This document shows positions 51,687 through 60,974 of a stretch of 64,000 nucleotides of DNA, piece after piece; position 1 is the first letter of the stretch, and every line of letters starts with the position of its first letter. Under the pieces are notes generated by a model. That model was not told the DNA's origin. It worked only from the letters and a program-made list of their open reading frames with translations, and searched no databases. The stretch comes from Saccharothrix ecbatanensis (GTDB lineage: Bacteria > Actinomycetota > Actinomycetes > Mycobacteriales > Pseudonocardiaceae). Made by a program: the position numbers and the translations under genes. Where the stretch lies: contig NZ_JACHMO010000001.1 in assembly GCF_014205015.1 (NCBI RefSeq), positions 9,052,001 through 9,116,000 of the forward strand, given 5' to 3'.

Positions 51687-51734
51687 GATCACGCCTCCTC
51701 TCGTGGTGACCGGCGTCATACCTCAGGTCTTTGG

Positions 51735-51789
51735 CATACCGTCGGTATGGCCGATAGGGCGAACATACCACGAGTACGTACCGTCGGTA
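51735..51789. promoter_or_regulatory. Two matching palindromic operators for the TetR regulator
   Basis: CATACCG-T-CGGTATG (51735-51749, perfect 7-bp arms) and TACCG-T-CGGTA (51779-51789) share the core ACCGTCGGT and have centres 42 bp apart, about four helical turns. The second covers the possible ATG at 51789. Position between the divergent genes fits TetR autoregulation. Confidence 0.75.
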
Positions 51790-51800
51790 TGTCGTACCTT

Positions 51801-52454
51801 GTGAGCGTGGTGACAGTGCGGTCGAGGCGGTTGGAGTACTCGGAGTCGACGAGGCAGGCCCTCGTGGACAGTGCCGTCGAGCTGTTCACCAAACGGGGGT
51901 ACGCGGGCACGTCGCTGGACGAGGTGGCCAAGCGGGCCCGGCTCACCAAAGGCGCGCTGTACCACCACTTCAGCGGCAAGCAGGCGTTGTTCGAGGCCGC
52001 CTTCGACTCGGTCGAGAACACGTTCATGCGCAAGCTCGGCGAGATCGTCACCGCGCCCGGCGACCCGTGGGAGACCGCCATGGCGGGCCTGCGCGCGTAC
52101 GTCCGGGTCTGCCTGGAGCCCTCCTACCAGCGGATCGTGATCCACGAGGCGCCGGTGGTGATGGGCTGGGAACGCTGGCGCGAGGCCGAGGAGCACTTCA
52201 GCTACGGCCTGCTGCGCACCACGATCGAGGTATTGGTCACGTCCGGCGAGCTGGAGCAGTTGCCCGTGGAGACGATGAGCAGGCTGCTATTCGGCGCGTT
52301 GTCGGCGGGCGCGAGCACGATCGCCGGCGCGTCCGACCCGCGCAAGGCCAGCGCGGAGGTGGAGCGGACCATCATCCGGGTGGTCGAAGGACTGCGCGTG
52401 CGGGAAGCCCCGGCGCCACCGGAGGAGAAGCGGTCCCGTTCACGTCGCCGGTAG
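51801..52454 (+). CDS. TetR family transcriptional regulator
   Basis: This ~217-residue regulator has the TetR helix-turn-helix (VDSAVELFTKRGYAGTSLDEVAKRARLTKGALYHHFSGKQALFEAAF region with GALYHHF). The C-terminal half fits TetR_C_33-type ligand domains (WERWREAEEHFSYGLL). Several in-frame starts exist (ATG 51789, GTG 51801, 51807, 51810, 51816); the first is inside an operator. It likely represses the divergent small gene and SDR. Confidence 0.9.
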   Translation: MSVVTVRSRRLEYSESTRQALVDSAVELFTKRGYAGTSLDEVAKRARLTKGALYHHFSGKQALFEAAFDSVENTFMRKLGEIVTAPGDPWETAMAGLRAYVRVCLEPSYQRIVIHEAPVVMGWERWREAEEHFSYGLLRTTIEVLVTSGELEQLPVETMSRLLFGALSAGASTIAGASDPRKASAEVERTIIRVVEGLRVREAPAPPEEKRSRSRRR

Positions 52455-52457
52455 GCC

Positions 52458-52504
52458 GGCAGGGAAGTGCGCCGGTCGGGGAGTGCGCTGGCAGGGAGTG
52501 CGCC
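52458..52504 (+). repeat. Three 15-16-bp tandem repeats after the TetR stop
   Basis: GGCAGGGAAGTGCGCC (52458-52473), GGTCGGGGAGTGCGCT (52474-52489) and GGCAGGGAGTGCGCC (52490-52504) lie three bases after the stop TAG at 52452-52454. Confidence 0.75.
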
Positions 52505-52552
52505 GGACGTTCAGATCGCGATGCCACCGCACCCACCACTAGCGTGAGAACG

Positions 52553-53485
52553 GTGGAACTCCGCATCTTCACCGAACCCCAGCAAGGCGCTTCCTACGAC
52601 GACCTGCTGGCGGTGGCGCGCACCGCCGAGGCCGCGGGCTACGGCGCGTTCTTCCGGTCCGACCACTACCTCAAGATGGGTGACGCCACCGGCCTGCCCG
52701 GTCCGACCGACGCCTGGATCACCCTCGCCGGCCTGGCCCGCGACACCCACACCATCCGGCTCGGCACGCTGATGACCGCCGCGACGTTCCGCCACCCCGG
52801 CCCGCTGGCGATCAGCGTGGCGCAGGTGGACCAGATGTCCGGCGGACGGGTCGAGTTCGGCCTCGGCGCGGGCTGGTTCGAGGCCGAGCACACCGCCTAC
52901 GGCCTGCCGTTCCCGGCCACCGTCGAGCGCTTCGACCGGTACGCCGAGCAGTTGGAGATCGTCACCGGCCTGTGGGGCACCCCGATCGGCGAGACCTACG
53001 ACTTCGAGGGCCGCTACTACCGGCTGGCGAACTCGCCGGCGCTCCCCAAGCCCGCGCACGACATCCCGATCCTCGTCGGCGGCAAGGGCCGCAAGCGCAC
53101 CCCGGCGCTCGCGGCGAAGTTCGCGGACGAGTTCAACCTGCCGTTCGTGGACGTGGAGACCTCCGTCGACCTGCTCGCCCGGGTCGACGCGGCGTGCGCC
53201 GAGATCGGCCGCGACCCGGCCGAGATCACCCGCTCCGCGGTCCTCGTGGTGTGCGCCGGGCGGGACGACGCCGAGGTCGCCCGCCGAGCCGCCGCGATGG
53301 GCCGCAAGCTGGACGAACTGCGCCGCGACGGCCTCACCGGCACGCCCGCCGAGGTGGTGGACCGGCTCGGCGCGTGGCGTGAGAAGACCGGCATCAGCCG
53401 GGTCTACCTCCAGGTCCTCGACCTGGCCGACCTGGACCACGTGGAGTTCGTCGCGGCCGAGGTCGCGCCTCAGCTGCGCAGCTGA
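52553..53485 (+). CDS. F420-dependent LLM-class oxidoreductase
   Basis: This ~310-residue TIM-barrel protein belongs to the luciferase-like monooxygenase family, actinobacterial F420 subgroup (start ELRIFTEPQQGASYDDLL, FFRSDHYLKMG, GTLMTAATFRHPGPLA and SGGRVEFGLGAGWFEAEHTAYG). It probably reduces or oxidises an unidentified substrate with F420. GTG at 52553; GTG at 52544 is also possible. Its 3' end overlaps the convergent ArsR gene by 16 bp. Confidence 0.88.
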   Translation: MELRIFTEPQQGASYDDLLAVARTAEAAGYGAFFRSDHYLKMGDATGLPGPTDAWITLAGLARDTHTIRLGTLMTAATFRHPGPLAISVAQVDQMSGGRVEFGLGAGWFEAEHTAYGLPFPATVERFDRYAEQLEIVTGLWGTPIGETYDFEGRYYRLANSPALPKPAHDIPILVGGKGRKRTPALAAKFADEFNLPFVDVETSVDLLARVDAACAEIGRDPAEITRSAVLVVCAGRDDAEVARRAAAMGRKLDELRRDGLTGTPAEVVDRLGAWREKTGISRVYLQVLDLADLDHVEFVAAEVAPQLRS

Positions 53486-53955
53486 CCGGCCACGTCCGAC
53501 GCGGCGGTGAGCAGGACCAGCACGGGGATGGTGGCCGCGGTGCGAAGCCGATAGCTCCCGCGCTTGTCCTGCTCCACCACGCCGGCGGCCGTCAACGCCT
53601 TGAGGTGGTGGTACAGCTGCCCGGTGGACCCGAGCCCGGCCGCCTCCTGCAACGCCGTCGCCGGTCGGCCGCCCTGCGCGAGGAGGGTGCGGACGATCTC
53701 CACCCGCACCGGGTGCGCCAACGCGGACAGCACCTCGATCCGGGGCCGGTCCGCCAACGCCAACGCGCGCTCCGGCGTCACGTCGATCCGCCACGTGATC
53801 CGCCCGTCGCCGAGCGCCACCCGGCCGCCGTAGCCGAACGCGCCGCCTCCGTCCTCCGCCTCGGGCAGCACGACCGTCTCCCGCTCGTCGCCCTCCAAAG
53901 CGGCCACGCGCTGTTCCAGCTCGGCAAGTCGCTGCACCAGGTCCACCGCTGCCAT
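53470..53955 (-). CDS. ArsR-type winged-helix regulator
   Basis: This 161-residue protein has an N-terminal helix and linker, then an ArsR-like winged helix (RIEVLSALAHPVRVEIVRTLL, AAGLGSTGQLYHHLKAL), ending in VLVLLTAASDVAGQL. No Cys metal sites are seen, so it is not a metal sensor. ATG at 53955, one base after the serine hydrolase stop at 53957, so they form an operon. Confidence 0.82.
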   Translation of the reverse strand: MAAVDLVQRLAELEQRVAALEGDERETVVLPEAEDGGGAFGYGGRVALGDGRITWRIDVTPERALALADRPRIEVLSALAHPVRVEIVRTLLAQGGRPATALQEAAGLGSTGQLYHHLKALTAAGVVEQDKRGSYRLRTAATIPVLVLLTAASDVAGQLRS

Positions 53956-53956
53956 C

Positions 53957-55015
53957 CTACGAGAGGCTGACCTGGAATTGCCGCAGGACAGCGGGCTCCA
54001 GCAGGGCTTTCAGCACCGACGCGACCAGGTCCCCGGACGTGCCGAACCGCTGCTCGTCCACCTCCTTGGCCAACACCGCCGCGCTGCCGACCCGTCCGTC
54101 CGCCCAGCGCACGCCGAAGCCGACCGTGACGATCCCCGGCAGCGATCCGCCCTTGAACCCGACGCCCACCACGTCCGGCGGCAGCTCGTAGCCGATTCCG
54201 GGGTGTCCGTGTTCGAGGTGACTGCGGGCGATCGGCATGGCGGTCAGCGCGCGGTGCGCCCGGTTGAGCCCCGCCGCCGTGCCCGACCACGTGCCGCGGG
54301 CCCAAGGTCGTTGTCCCTCATAGGTTTTCGGGGCGTCCGGGAACCTCCCGATCACCTCCAGCTGCAACTGCGGGTCGCGCAGGTACCGCTGCGGGTCCAC
54401 GCGTCGTCCGAGCACGAGGTGGAGGACCTCGACCAGGATCTCGGGGACCTGCAAGACCGGCCACCGGGCCGCCGTCGCGTGGATCAGGCCGTCGCCCAGC
54501 CGGTGCCGGAGGAAGTCCGCCGCGGCGTTGTCGCTGAACCGGATCATCACGGTGACCAGGTCGTCCAGCGTGACGTGCCGGTTGGGGTCGTCGGCCGTGA
54601 CGCCGTTGGAGAACGGGATGCCGAGGTGGCGCAGGGACGCCTGGTGCGCGCCGCCGTCCAGGCCGAGGTAGTACTGCTCCCACTCGCGGACGCGCACCTT
54701 GTCGTCCGGCCGCACCAGCCCGCTCTCCACGGCCTTCGCGTACGCCGCCAGGTGCACGACCTTCACGGCGGACGCGAGCGGTTGGCGTTCGTGCGCCCGG
54801 TGCCACACCCGACCGCCCCGACCGTCGTCCAGCACCATGGCCACGTGCTGCGGGTTGGCGCGGAACCAGGCCTGCCAGTCGTCAGGTGCGATGTCCGGGC
54901 GTGGTTCAGCGCCTGGTCGGGCGCCTGGTTCGGCGCCGGCGGGCAGGACTGGCAGCAGCGCGGCGGTGCCGGCCACCCCGCAGGTGGCGAACAGGTTTCG
55001 TCGGGTCAGGAGCAC
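53957..55015 (-). CDS. Serine hydrolase, beta-lactamase-like (PBP type), exported
   Basis: The 352-residue precursor has a twin-arginine-like signal (TRRNLFATCG...), then the class A beta-lactamase/DD-peptidase triad: S82-x-x-K85 (LASAVKV), S161-D-N (FSDNAA) and K288-G-G (GFKGG). The Glu of class A beta-lactamases (ExxxN) is not visible, so a peptidase or esterase role is as likely as antibiotic hydrolysis. GTG at 55015 follows GAGGAG. First gene of an operon with the ArsR regulator. Confidence 0.82.
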   Translation of the reverse strand: MLLTRRNLFATCGVAGTAALLPVLPAGAEPGARPGAEPRPDIAPDDWQAWFRANPQHVAMVLDDGRGGRVWHRAHERQPLASAVKVVHLAAYAKAVESGLVRPDDKVRVREWEQYYLGLDGGAHQASLRHLGIPFSNGVTADDPNRHVTLDDLVTVMIRFSDNAAADFLRHRLGDGLIHATAARWPVLQVPEILVEVLHLVLGRRVDPQRYLRDPQLQLEVIGRFPDAPKTYEGQRPWARGTWSGTAAGLNRAHRALTAMPIARSHLEHGHPGIGYELPPDVVGVGFKGGSLPGIVTVGFGVRWADGRVGSAAVLAKEVDEQRFGTSGDLVASVLKALLEPAVLRQFQVSLS

Positions 55016-55043
55016 GACGAATCTCCTCTCCGGTAGTCCGTAA

Positions 55044-55053
55044 TTCCGGAATA
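55044..55053. promoter_or_regulatory. Palindrome upstream of the serine hydrolase-arsR operon
   Basis: ATTCCGGAAT is a perfect 10-bp palindrome 29 bp before the serine hydrolase start; a candidate operator for the ArsR protein of the same operon. Confidence 0.35.
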
Positions 55054-55095
55054 CTAGAGGGGAGGAGTCGTGGTTGTCAGCGGGTTCGGCGGGGG

Positions 55096-55839
55096 TCAGC
55101 CCGTTTGGACGGCGAACGTGACGCCCGCGGCGACCGGCGTGTCGCGGACGAGCGTGCGGTCGGTCAGCGGCAGGTCGCCGTTCAACGCGTCGATGACCGC
55201 TTGGCGGGCGAGCGGCAGCACCTCGTCCACGGTGACGGTCCGGCCCAGCTCATGCGACAACGACGCCACCCCGGCGTCCCGGATGCCGCACGGGATGATG
55301 TCGCCGAACGCGCCCAGGTCGGCGTCGCAGTTGATCTCGAAGCCGTGCATGGTCACGCCGCGCTGCACCCGGATCCCGATCGCGGCGATCTTGCGCTCAC
55401 CGGCCTTGTCGTCGGCCGCCAGCCACACGCCGCTGCGCCCGTCGACCCGACCGGTGCGCACGCCGAGCAGGTCGCACACGTGGATCAGCGCCTGCTCCAG
55501 CCGGCGGACGTACTTGACCACGTCCAGCGGCTCGGCCAGCCCCACGATCGGGTAGCCGACCAGCTGGCCGGGGCCGTGCCAGGTGATCTTGCCGCCGCGG
55601 TCCACGTCGATGACCGGGATGTCGCCGCCGACAGGGCGTTCCTCGGGCTCGGTGCGCCGGCCGCACGTGTAGACGGGCGGGTGCTCCAGCAGCAGCAGCG
55701 TGTCGCCGATCGCGCCGTCCGCGCGGGCCTCGGCCAGTTCACGCTGGAGGTCCCAAGCGGCCAAGTAGTCGATGGTGCCCAGCTCACGCACGTCGATCGG
55801 GTCCGTCGAGGCGCGGCAGGAGAGGTCAGGACTGCTCAC
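55096..55839 (-). CDS. lipB: Octanoyltransferase LipB
   Basis: This 247-residue enzyme transfers octanoyl from ACP to E2 lipoyl domains. The catalytic pair is K150 (ERKIAAIGI) and C184 (DIIPCGI); [18 protein letters not shown] is the substrate-binding signature. It pairs with LipA, and with E2 as target. Its start overlaps the end of the PAP2 gene by 14 bp, so TIGR01777-PAP2-lipB read as one operon. Confidence 0.95.
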   Translation of the reverse strand: MSSPDLSCRASTDPIDVRELGTIDYLAAWDLQRELAEARADGAIGDTLLLLEHPPVYTCGRRTEPEERPVGGDIPVIDVDRGGKITWHGPGQLVGYPIVGLAEPLDVVKYVRRLEQALIHVCDLLGVRTGRVDGRSGVWLAADDKAGERKIAAIGIRVQRGVTMHGFEINCDADLGAFGDIIPCGIRDAGVASLSHELGRTVTVDEVLPLARQAVIDALNGDLPLTDRTLVRDTPVAAGVTFAVQTG

Positions 55840-56425
55840 GTCTCGACCCTACGCCCACGGGTAGCAGCCGCAGGGCGTGGGCGACGACCAGCCCGACACC
55901 CACCACGCCCAGGATCGCGCCGACCGTGTCGGTGAACCAGTGCATCTCCAGCACCACCCGACTGGCCGCCGTGATCAGGACCGCCGTGCAGGCCAGCGCG
56001 ACGGCCAGCTTGAAGTGCCGCCGGGCCAGCCACCCGCACAGCACCACGCCCGTGAAGGCGACCGACGTCACCGCCGTGACGTGCCCGCTCGGATAGGCCC
56101 ATTTCGGGAACTCGACCGGTCGGACCCGCTGGTAGACGTGACGGGCGAACAGCGTGGACCAGCAGGCGGCGAGCAGGACCGCGCCCTTCGCCGGCAGCGC
56201 GTCGCGGGCGAGGAGGGCGCGGAGCACCAGCGACAACAGCGCGATCGTGGCCAGGCCGGGGCTGAGCACCAGGCTCACCACCGCCGCGGTGTCCACGAAG
56301 GTCGGACCCAGGTCCAGCGCGGCCTGGTGCAGCTCCCGGTCGACCGCGGGCACCTCCTGGTGCACCGTGAAGCCGAGGACCACCGAGGCCAACGTCAGCA
56401 CGACGCCGACCAGTGCGCCGATCAC
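55826..56425 (-). CDS. PAP2 family phosphatase
   Basis: This 199-residue protein with about six helices has the PAP2 motifs: RxRP in [14 protein letters not shown] in YPSGHVTAV, and SRxxxxxHxxxD in [17 protein letters not shown]. Relatives dephosphorylate undecaprenyl or phosphatidate substrates. GTG at 56425 overlaps the stop of the upstream TIGR01777 gene in GTGA. The following lipB overlap suggests co-transcription. Confidence 0.87.
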   Translation of the reverse strand: MIGALVGVVLTLASVVLGFTVHQEVPAVDRELHQAALDLGPTFVDTAAVVSLVLSPGLATIALLSLVLRALLARDALPAKGAVLLAACWSTLFARHVYQRVRPVEFPKWAYPSGHVTAVTSVAFTGVVLCGWLARRHFKLAVALACTAVLITAASRVVLEMHWFTDTVGAILGVVGVGLVVAHALRLLPVGVGSRREQS

Positions 56426-57306
56426 CCGTTGACGGCCGCCGCGACGGCCGCGCCGAGGGCGGGGTGCAGGAACTGGAAGCCGTGCTGTTCCAGGACCCGG
56501 GGGACCGCCCGTTGGCCGGAGAGGAGCCCTTCTTCGGCGATGTCGCCGAGCACGGCCTTGAGCACGAACGGGGGCGCGACCCACGGCGTCGGCCGGTGCA
56601 CCGCGTGGCCGATGGTGCGGGTGAACTCGGCGTTGGTGACGGGGCTGGGCGCGGTGAGGTTCACGGGGCCGGCGATGTCGTGTTCAACCACGAACCGGAT
56701 GGCCGAGACGGCGTCGTCCAGCGAGATCCACGGCATGTACTGGCGGCCGTTGCCGAGACGTGCGCCGAGGAAGAACGAGAACAGCGGCTTCATCTTGCCG
56801 AAGAGGCCGCCGGACGGGCTGATGACCAGGCCCGTGCGCAGTCTGACCACGCGGGCGTGCTCGTCGGCGGGTGCGGTGGCGGCTTCCCACTGGCGGCACA
56901 GTTCGGCGAGGAAACCGGTGCCGGACGGGCTCGTCTCGTCGACGACCTCGTCACCGGTGTCGCCGTAGTAGCCGACGGCGCTCGCGTTGACGAGGACCGG
57001 GACACCGTGCTCGGCGACGGCCGCGGCCAGCACTTCGGTCGGCACCGTGCGGCTGTCGAGCAGGACCTGCTTGCGCTCGTCACTCCACCGCTTGTCACCG
57101 ATACCGTTGCCGCAGAGGTTCACCACCGCGTCCACGCCGTCCAGCGCGCCGGCGTCGATCCGCCCGGCGGGCGGGTCCCAGCCGCGTTCGTCCGGCGCAC
57201 CGGGCCGCCGCCGAACCAACCGCAGGACCTCGTGCTCCGCACCGCGCAACGCGGCGACCAGACTGGTGCCGATCAAGCCCGAAGATCCCGCGATCACAAC
57301 CCGCAT
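56422..57306 (-). CDS. TIGR01777 family NAD-dependent epimerase/dehydratase-like protein
   Basis: This 294-residue extended SDR has VIAGSSGLIGTSLV at the N-terminus, NASAVGYYG, and the C-terminal DUF1731 region (VLKAVLGDIAEEGLLSGQR, AVPRVLEQHGF). In M. tuberculosis the homologue Rv2216 sits between dlaT and lipB; the same neighbours occur here with insertions. Biochemical role unknown. First gene of TIGR01777-PAP2-lipB. Confidence 0.9.
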   Translation of the reverse strand: MRVVIAGSSGLIGTSLVAALRGAEHEVLRLVRRRPGAPDERGWDPPAGRIDAGALDGVDAVVNLCGNGIGDKRWSDERKQVLLDSRTVPTEVLAAAVAEHGVPVLVNASAVGYYGDTGDEVVDETSPSGTGFLAELCRQWEAATAPADEHARVVRLRTGLVISPSGGLFGKMKPLFSFFLGARLGNGRQYMPWISLDDAVSAIRFVVEHDIAGPVNLTAPSPVTNAEFTRTIGHAVHRPTPWVAPPFVLKAVLGDIAEEGLLSGQRAVPRVLEQHGFQFLHPALGAAVAAAVNG

Positions 57307-57712
57307 GGGTTGATCGTCTCTCAGCGGGGGGTCGGTTGCACAGTGGTGGAGGTGTCAGCCACACCACCTACCCACGCCATCGGGCACGCGTCTCGGCACG
57401 CGGCTCCGGCTACCCGTAGGCCTGTACGCACCGCAGGCAGCGCACGCACCGTCTGCGTCGCATCGTCCGAGTCGCACCGCTGGGCGGTCTGGGCCGCACC
57501 CTGCCGGTCACCAAAACCGACCTGGCCGCACGACGCCAACACAAAGCCCAGGTCACCCACGCCCTGTGTCCACGAGCACGCCTGCTTCTCTGAACTAATC
57601 GCCTCCAGCGCAACCCGATCCATCAGATGGCCGATGTGAGATCAGAGTTCCCGCGGCCTCGCACTCAAGTGGTTGTTGTCGACGCTTGGTCCAAGGTTCG
57701 TTCCCTTCAACG
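57307..57712. other. 406-bp gap without a recognisable gene
   Basis: I see no convincing protein in this gap. One minus-strand frame is open from 57623 to 57321 but is Ala/Gln/Thr-rich without family features. It starts the inserted segment between the TIGR01777 gene and E2. Confidence 0.5.
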
Positions 57713-58747
57713 TCAACGCCTGTCGAAAGCGGAAATCCCGGTGTGTTCGAGGAGCGCCTGCTCCTCAACCGAGGTGAGACCCGCAGCCCGGGGGCGGTCG
57801 AGCCCGCGAGCGTGTTCATCGAGGAGGGCACTATGGACGGTGTCGGCAAGCGACCGAGGCTCCAGACCTGCCCGCAGGGCTGCGGTCGGATCGTGGGCGA
57901 CGAGCCCGTGCTTCTCGACAGGCAGCCACAGCGGCAATGACCTCGGCCCGCCCCACGGGTTGATTCCGGCTTCGAGCAGTGTTTCCGGGGCGATCGGCAC
58001 TAGTTGAAGGTCGGCGGCGCCGACGAGTTCCGCGGCCTCGCGCAGCGCTGGTCCGAGCTCGAGGACAGGCCCGACCGCGTCGTAGGTGCCGGTTAGGCGT
58101 TGCTCGGCGGCGGTGACGATCCAGGCTGCGAGGTCGCGGACGTCGATGTGCTGGATGGGCTGGTGCGGGGTGTCGGGGACGACGGTTTGACCGCCGCGCG
58201 CGAACCGGGCTGTCCAGTAGCCGAAGCGGTCCATCTGGTCGCCGGGGCCACTGATGATGCCGGGGCGAACCACGAAGGTCCGGTCATTGCCCAGCCGCTC
58301 GCGCACGGCGTTCTCGCTGGCGACCTTGGTTCCGCCATAACGTTCCACGGTCAGCTCGGTGAGGTCGTAATGCTTGGTGTCCAAGACCGGTTCGCAGACT
58401 GCGGCGTCGGTGGTTTGGCCGCGGGTGGCGGTATCGGTGTAGGCGTTGATACTGGAGACAAAAGTCCAGTGCCGCGCACGGTCAGCCAGCACCTCGATGG
58501 CATCGAGAACCCAGCCCAGCGCTCCAGTTGCCACGTCGACTACCGCATCGAATCGCTCACCGGCCAAGGCTTTGATGGCGCCTGGCTCGTCACGGTCGAG
58601 GACGAGGAGACGAGCGCCCTCGGGCACGGACCCCGACTGGCCACGCGCCGCGCACACCACCTCATGCCCGCGTGCCACCGCGTCGTGGGCGATATGCTTG
58701 GACAGAAACGACGTACCGCCAAGAACGAGGAAACGCATAAGCGTCAT
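57713..58747 (-). CDS. NAD-dependent epimerase/dehydratase-like protein
   Basis: This 341-344-residue extended SDR has LVLGGTSFLSKHIAHDAVARGHEV at the N-terminus and an active-site segment ERYGGTKVASEN (YxxxK replaced by a YGGTK pattern), with VVRPGIISGPGD. Such proteins are often annotated reductase or isoflavone-reductase-like; the substrate is unknown. ATG at 58747 or 58738. It lies next to a decayed tyrosine recombinase, and the core genes on each side are conserved neighbours elsewhere, so it is probably acquired. Confidence 0.8.
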   Translation of the reverse strand: MTLMRFLVLGGTSFLSKHIAHDAVARGHEVVCAARGQSGSVPEGARLLVLDRDEPGAIKALAGERFDAVVDVATGALGWVLDAIEVLADRARHWTFVSSINAYTDTATRGQTTDAAVCEPVLDTKHYDLTELTVERYGGTKVASENAVRERLGNDRTFVVRPGIISGPGDQMDRFGYWTARFARGGQTVVPDTPHQPIQHIDVRDLAAWIVTAAEQRLTGTYDAVGPVLELGPALREAAELVGAADLQLVPIAPETLLEAGINPWGGPRSLPLWLPVEKHGLVAHDPTAALRAGLEPRSLADTVHSALLDEHARGLDRPRAAGLTSVEEQALLEHTGISAFDRR

Positions 58748-58876
58748 GCTGCTGGAAGGCGAGGCGTTAGTCGAGGCAAGTTCGCCATTGGCGAAATCGC
58801 CACGAGTGAACGCGAGTCGCCGCGAGTATTATCAGTTCCCGTTCCGGCTCAGGTCAGTGGCTCTGGTTTCCCTGGG

Positions 58877-59055
58877 CTATTTTTTTGTATTGTGCCCGCA
58901 GATGGCCTGCGCGATGTGAGGCGGTAGGCCATTCATGATGGCGTCGGTGACAAAATTCTCCGGAAATCGTGGGCCTGGAACATCAATGGGTCGCCGTTGA
59001 TGTCGGTGAGGCCGGTCGCGGCGAGCGAGTTGATCAGCAGCTTTCGGATAGCCGA
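58877..59055 (-). pseudogene. Truncated, frameshifted tyrosine recombinase (integrase) fragment
   Basis: The minus strand encodes the end of a phage-type integrase in two frames: AIRKLLINSLAATGLTDING and FQAHDFRRI, then FVTDAIMNGLPPHIAQAICGH, ending at TAG (58877-58879). HDFRR is the HxxR box and the later ICGH the last His box. A one-base deletion in a T run (58952-58956) shifts the frame; the catalytic Tyr is missing. Confidence 0.8.
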
Positions 59056-59120
59056 AGGGCTCCGCCTGCCGCTGACCGCTCTGCGAGAGGAGACACAGAA
59101 TGCCGAACGGCTGGGACGGC

Positions 59121-59154
59121 GAAGGCCGCTCCCGGCGAACCGGGAGCGGCCTTC
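59121..59154 (-). terminator. Terminator after the E2 gene
   Basis: GAAGGCCGCTCCCGG (59121-59135) and CCGGGAGCGGCCTTC (59140-59154) form a perfect 15-bp stem with a CGAA loop, 49 bp beyond the E2 stop. Confidence 0.85.
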
Positions 59155-59202
59155 AGCGATCAGTGCAAGCCCTCGGAGGCCTCAATGGTCTCCGATGTGG
59201 CT

Positions 59203-60921
59203 TCAGAGGCCCAGGTCGGCCTCGAACGAACCCTCTTCGAGGCGGTTCTTCACGGTGGTGAGGAAACGGCCCGCGTCGGCGCCGTCCACCAAGCGGTGGT
59301 CGTAGGTCAGCGCCAGGTAGGCCATGGACCGGATGGCGATGGTGTCGTCGCCGCTCTCGTCCGTGATCACCACCGGACGCTTCTTGACCACACCCACACC
59401 CAGGATGCCGACCTGCGGCTGCTGGATGATCGGCGTGTCGAACAGCGCGCCGTTGCTGCCCAGGTTGGTCAGCGAGAACGTGCCGCCGGTCAGCTCGTCG
59501 GGCGTGAGCTTGTTCCCCCGCGCCCGCGCCGCCAGGTCACCGATCTTGTGCGACAGCCCGGCGAGGTTCAGGTCGCCCGCGTTCGCGATGACCGCGTTCA
59601 GCAGACCCCGCTCGGTGTCGATCGCGATACCCAGGTGCTCGGCACCGTGGTACACGACCTCCTTCTTCTCCTCGTCGATGGACGCGTTCAGCACCGGGTG
59701 CTGCTTCAGCGCCTCGACCGCCGCCTTCGCGAAGAACGGCAGGAACGTCAGCTTCGTGCCCTCACGCTGCTCGAACGCCGCCTTGGCCCGGTTCCGCAGC
59801 CGCGCGATCTTGGTGACGTCCACCTCGAACACCTGCGTGAGCTGCGCCGAGACCTGCAACGACTCGCGCGTCCGCTGGGCCACGATCTGCCGCAGCCGGG
59901 GCAGCTTCTGCGCCGTGCCGCGCTTGCCGCTGGAGTCCGCGGCCGGTGCGGCGACACGCTGGGCGGGAGCGGAAGCGGCGGGCTTGGGGGCCTCGGGCTT
60001 CGGCGCCTTGGCGGCCTCGACCGCGGCCAGCACGTCCTGCTTGCGGATCCGGCCACCGACGCCGGTGCCCTTCAGCGTGGCCAGGTCGATGCCGTTCTCC
60101 GACGCGAGCTTGCGCACCAGCGGCGTCACGTACGGAGCGCCGTTGGACGACTCCTCCGCCGGAGCCTCCTGCTTGGGCGCCTCCTGCTTCGGGGCCGCTT
60201 GCGCAGGGGCTTCCTGCACGGGAGCCGGAGCGGGGGCAGGAGCAGCCGCCGGAGCGGGCGCGGGCTTGGGCGCTTCCTGCTGGGCCGGCGCGGGCGAACC
60301 CGAGCCGATCACCGCGAGCTGACCGCCGACCTCGACGGTCTCGTCCTCACCTGCGGTGATCTCCAGCACGGTGCCGGCCACCGGCGACGGGATCTCGGTG
60401 TCGACCTTGTCGGTGGACACCTCCAGCAGCGGCTCGTCCACCTCCACCGAGTCGCCGACGGCCTTGAGCCAGCGGGTCACGGTGCCCTCGGTGACGCTCT
60501 CGCCCAACGCGGGCATGGTCACCGGGGTGCCCTTGGCCGGACCACCGGACGGGGCCGGAGCCTCCGGCGCGGGAGCCGGTGCGGCCTCAGCCTGCGGGGC
60601 AGGGGCAGGGGCGGCGGCAGGAGCCGGGGCGGCTTCGGGTGCCGACTCCTGGGCGGGAGCCGAGTCGGCGGACCCGGAGTCCGAGCTGTCGCCGATGACG
60701 GCCAGTTCGGCGCCGACCTCGACGGTCTCGTCCTCCGGGACGACGATCTTCTGGAGGACACCGGCCGCGGGCGACGGGATCTCGGTGTCGACCTTGTCGG
60801 TGGACACCTCCAGCAAGGGCTCGTCGACCTCGACGCGGTCACCCTCCTGCTTCAACCAGCGGGTGACCGTGCCCTCGGTGACGCTCTCGCCGAGTGCGGG
60901 CATTTGGACGGAGAAGGCCAT
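59203..60921 (-). CDS. sucB: Dihydrolipoamide acyltransferase (E2) with two lipoyl domains
   Basis: This 572-residue E2 has two lipoyl domains (about 1-78 and 133-208, Lys43 and Lys172 in STDKVDTEI), Ala/Pro-rich linkers, a peripheral-subunit-binding domain (about 265-305, [16 protein letters not shown]) and the catalytic domain with [13 protein letters not shown]. It is the DlaT/SucB type of actinobacteria, serving pyruvate dehydrogenase and possibly 2-oxoglutarate dehydrogenase. ATG at 60921, 53 bp after lpdA; same strand. Confidence 0.94.
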   Translation of the reverse strand: MAFSVQMPALGESVTEGTVTRWLKQEGDRVEVDEPLLEVSTDKVDTEIPSPAAGVLQKIVVPEDETVEVGAELAVIGDSSDSGSADSAPAQESAPEAAPAPAAAPAPAPQAEAAPAPAPEAPAPSGGPAKGTPVTMPALGESVTEGTVTRWLKAVGDSVEVDEPLLEVSTDKVDTEIPSPVAGTVLEITAGEDETVEVGGQLAVIGSGSPAPAQQEAPKPAPAPAAAPAPAPAPVQEAPAQAAPKQEAPKQEAPAEESSNGAPYVTPLVRKLASENGIDLATLKGTGVGGRIRKQDVLAAVEAAKAPKPEAPKPAASAPAQRVAAPAADSSGKRGTAQKLPRLRQIVAQRTRESLQVSAQLTQVFEVDVTKIARLRNRAKAAFEQREGTKLTFLPFFAKAAVEALKQHPVLNASIDEEKKEVVYHGAEHLGIAIDTERGLLNAVIANAGDLNLAGLSHKIGDLAARARGNKLTPDELTGGTFSLTNLGSNGALFDTPIIQQPQVGILGVGVVKKRPVVITDESGDDTIAIRSMAYLALTYDHRLVDGADAGRFLTTVKNRLEEGSFEADLGL

Positions 60922-60974
60922 CGTTCGCTGACTCCTCGTGCGCGGTTTGGGATCGGCTGACTGGGGTGCGACGG

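Noticed and set aside
53957..55015. Calling the serine hydrolase a class A beta-lactamase
   Set aside because: The S-x-x-K, SDN and KGG motifs are shared with PBPs and esterases and the general-base Glu was not found, so a lactamase label would be too specific.
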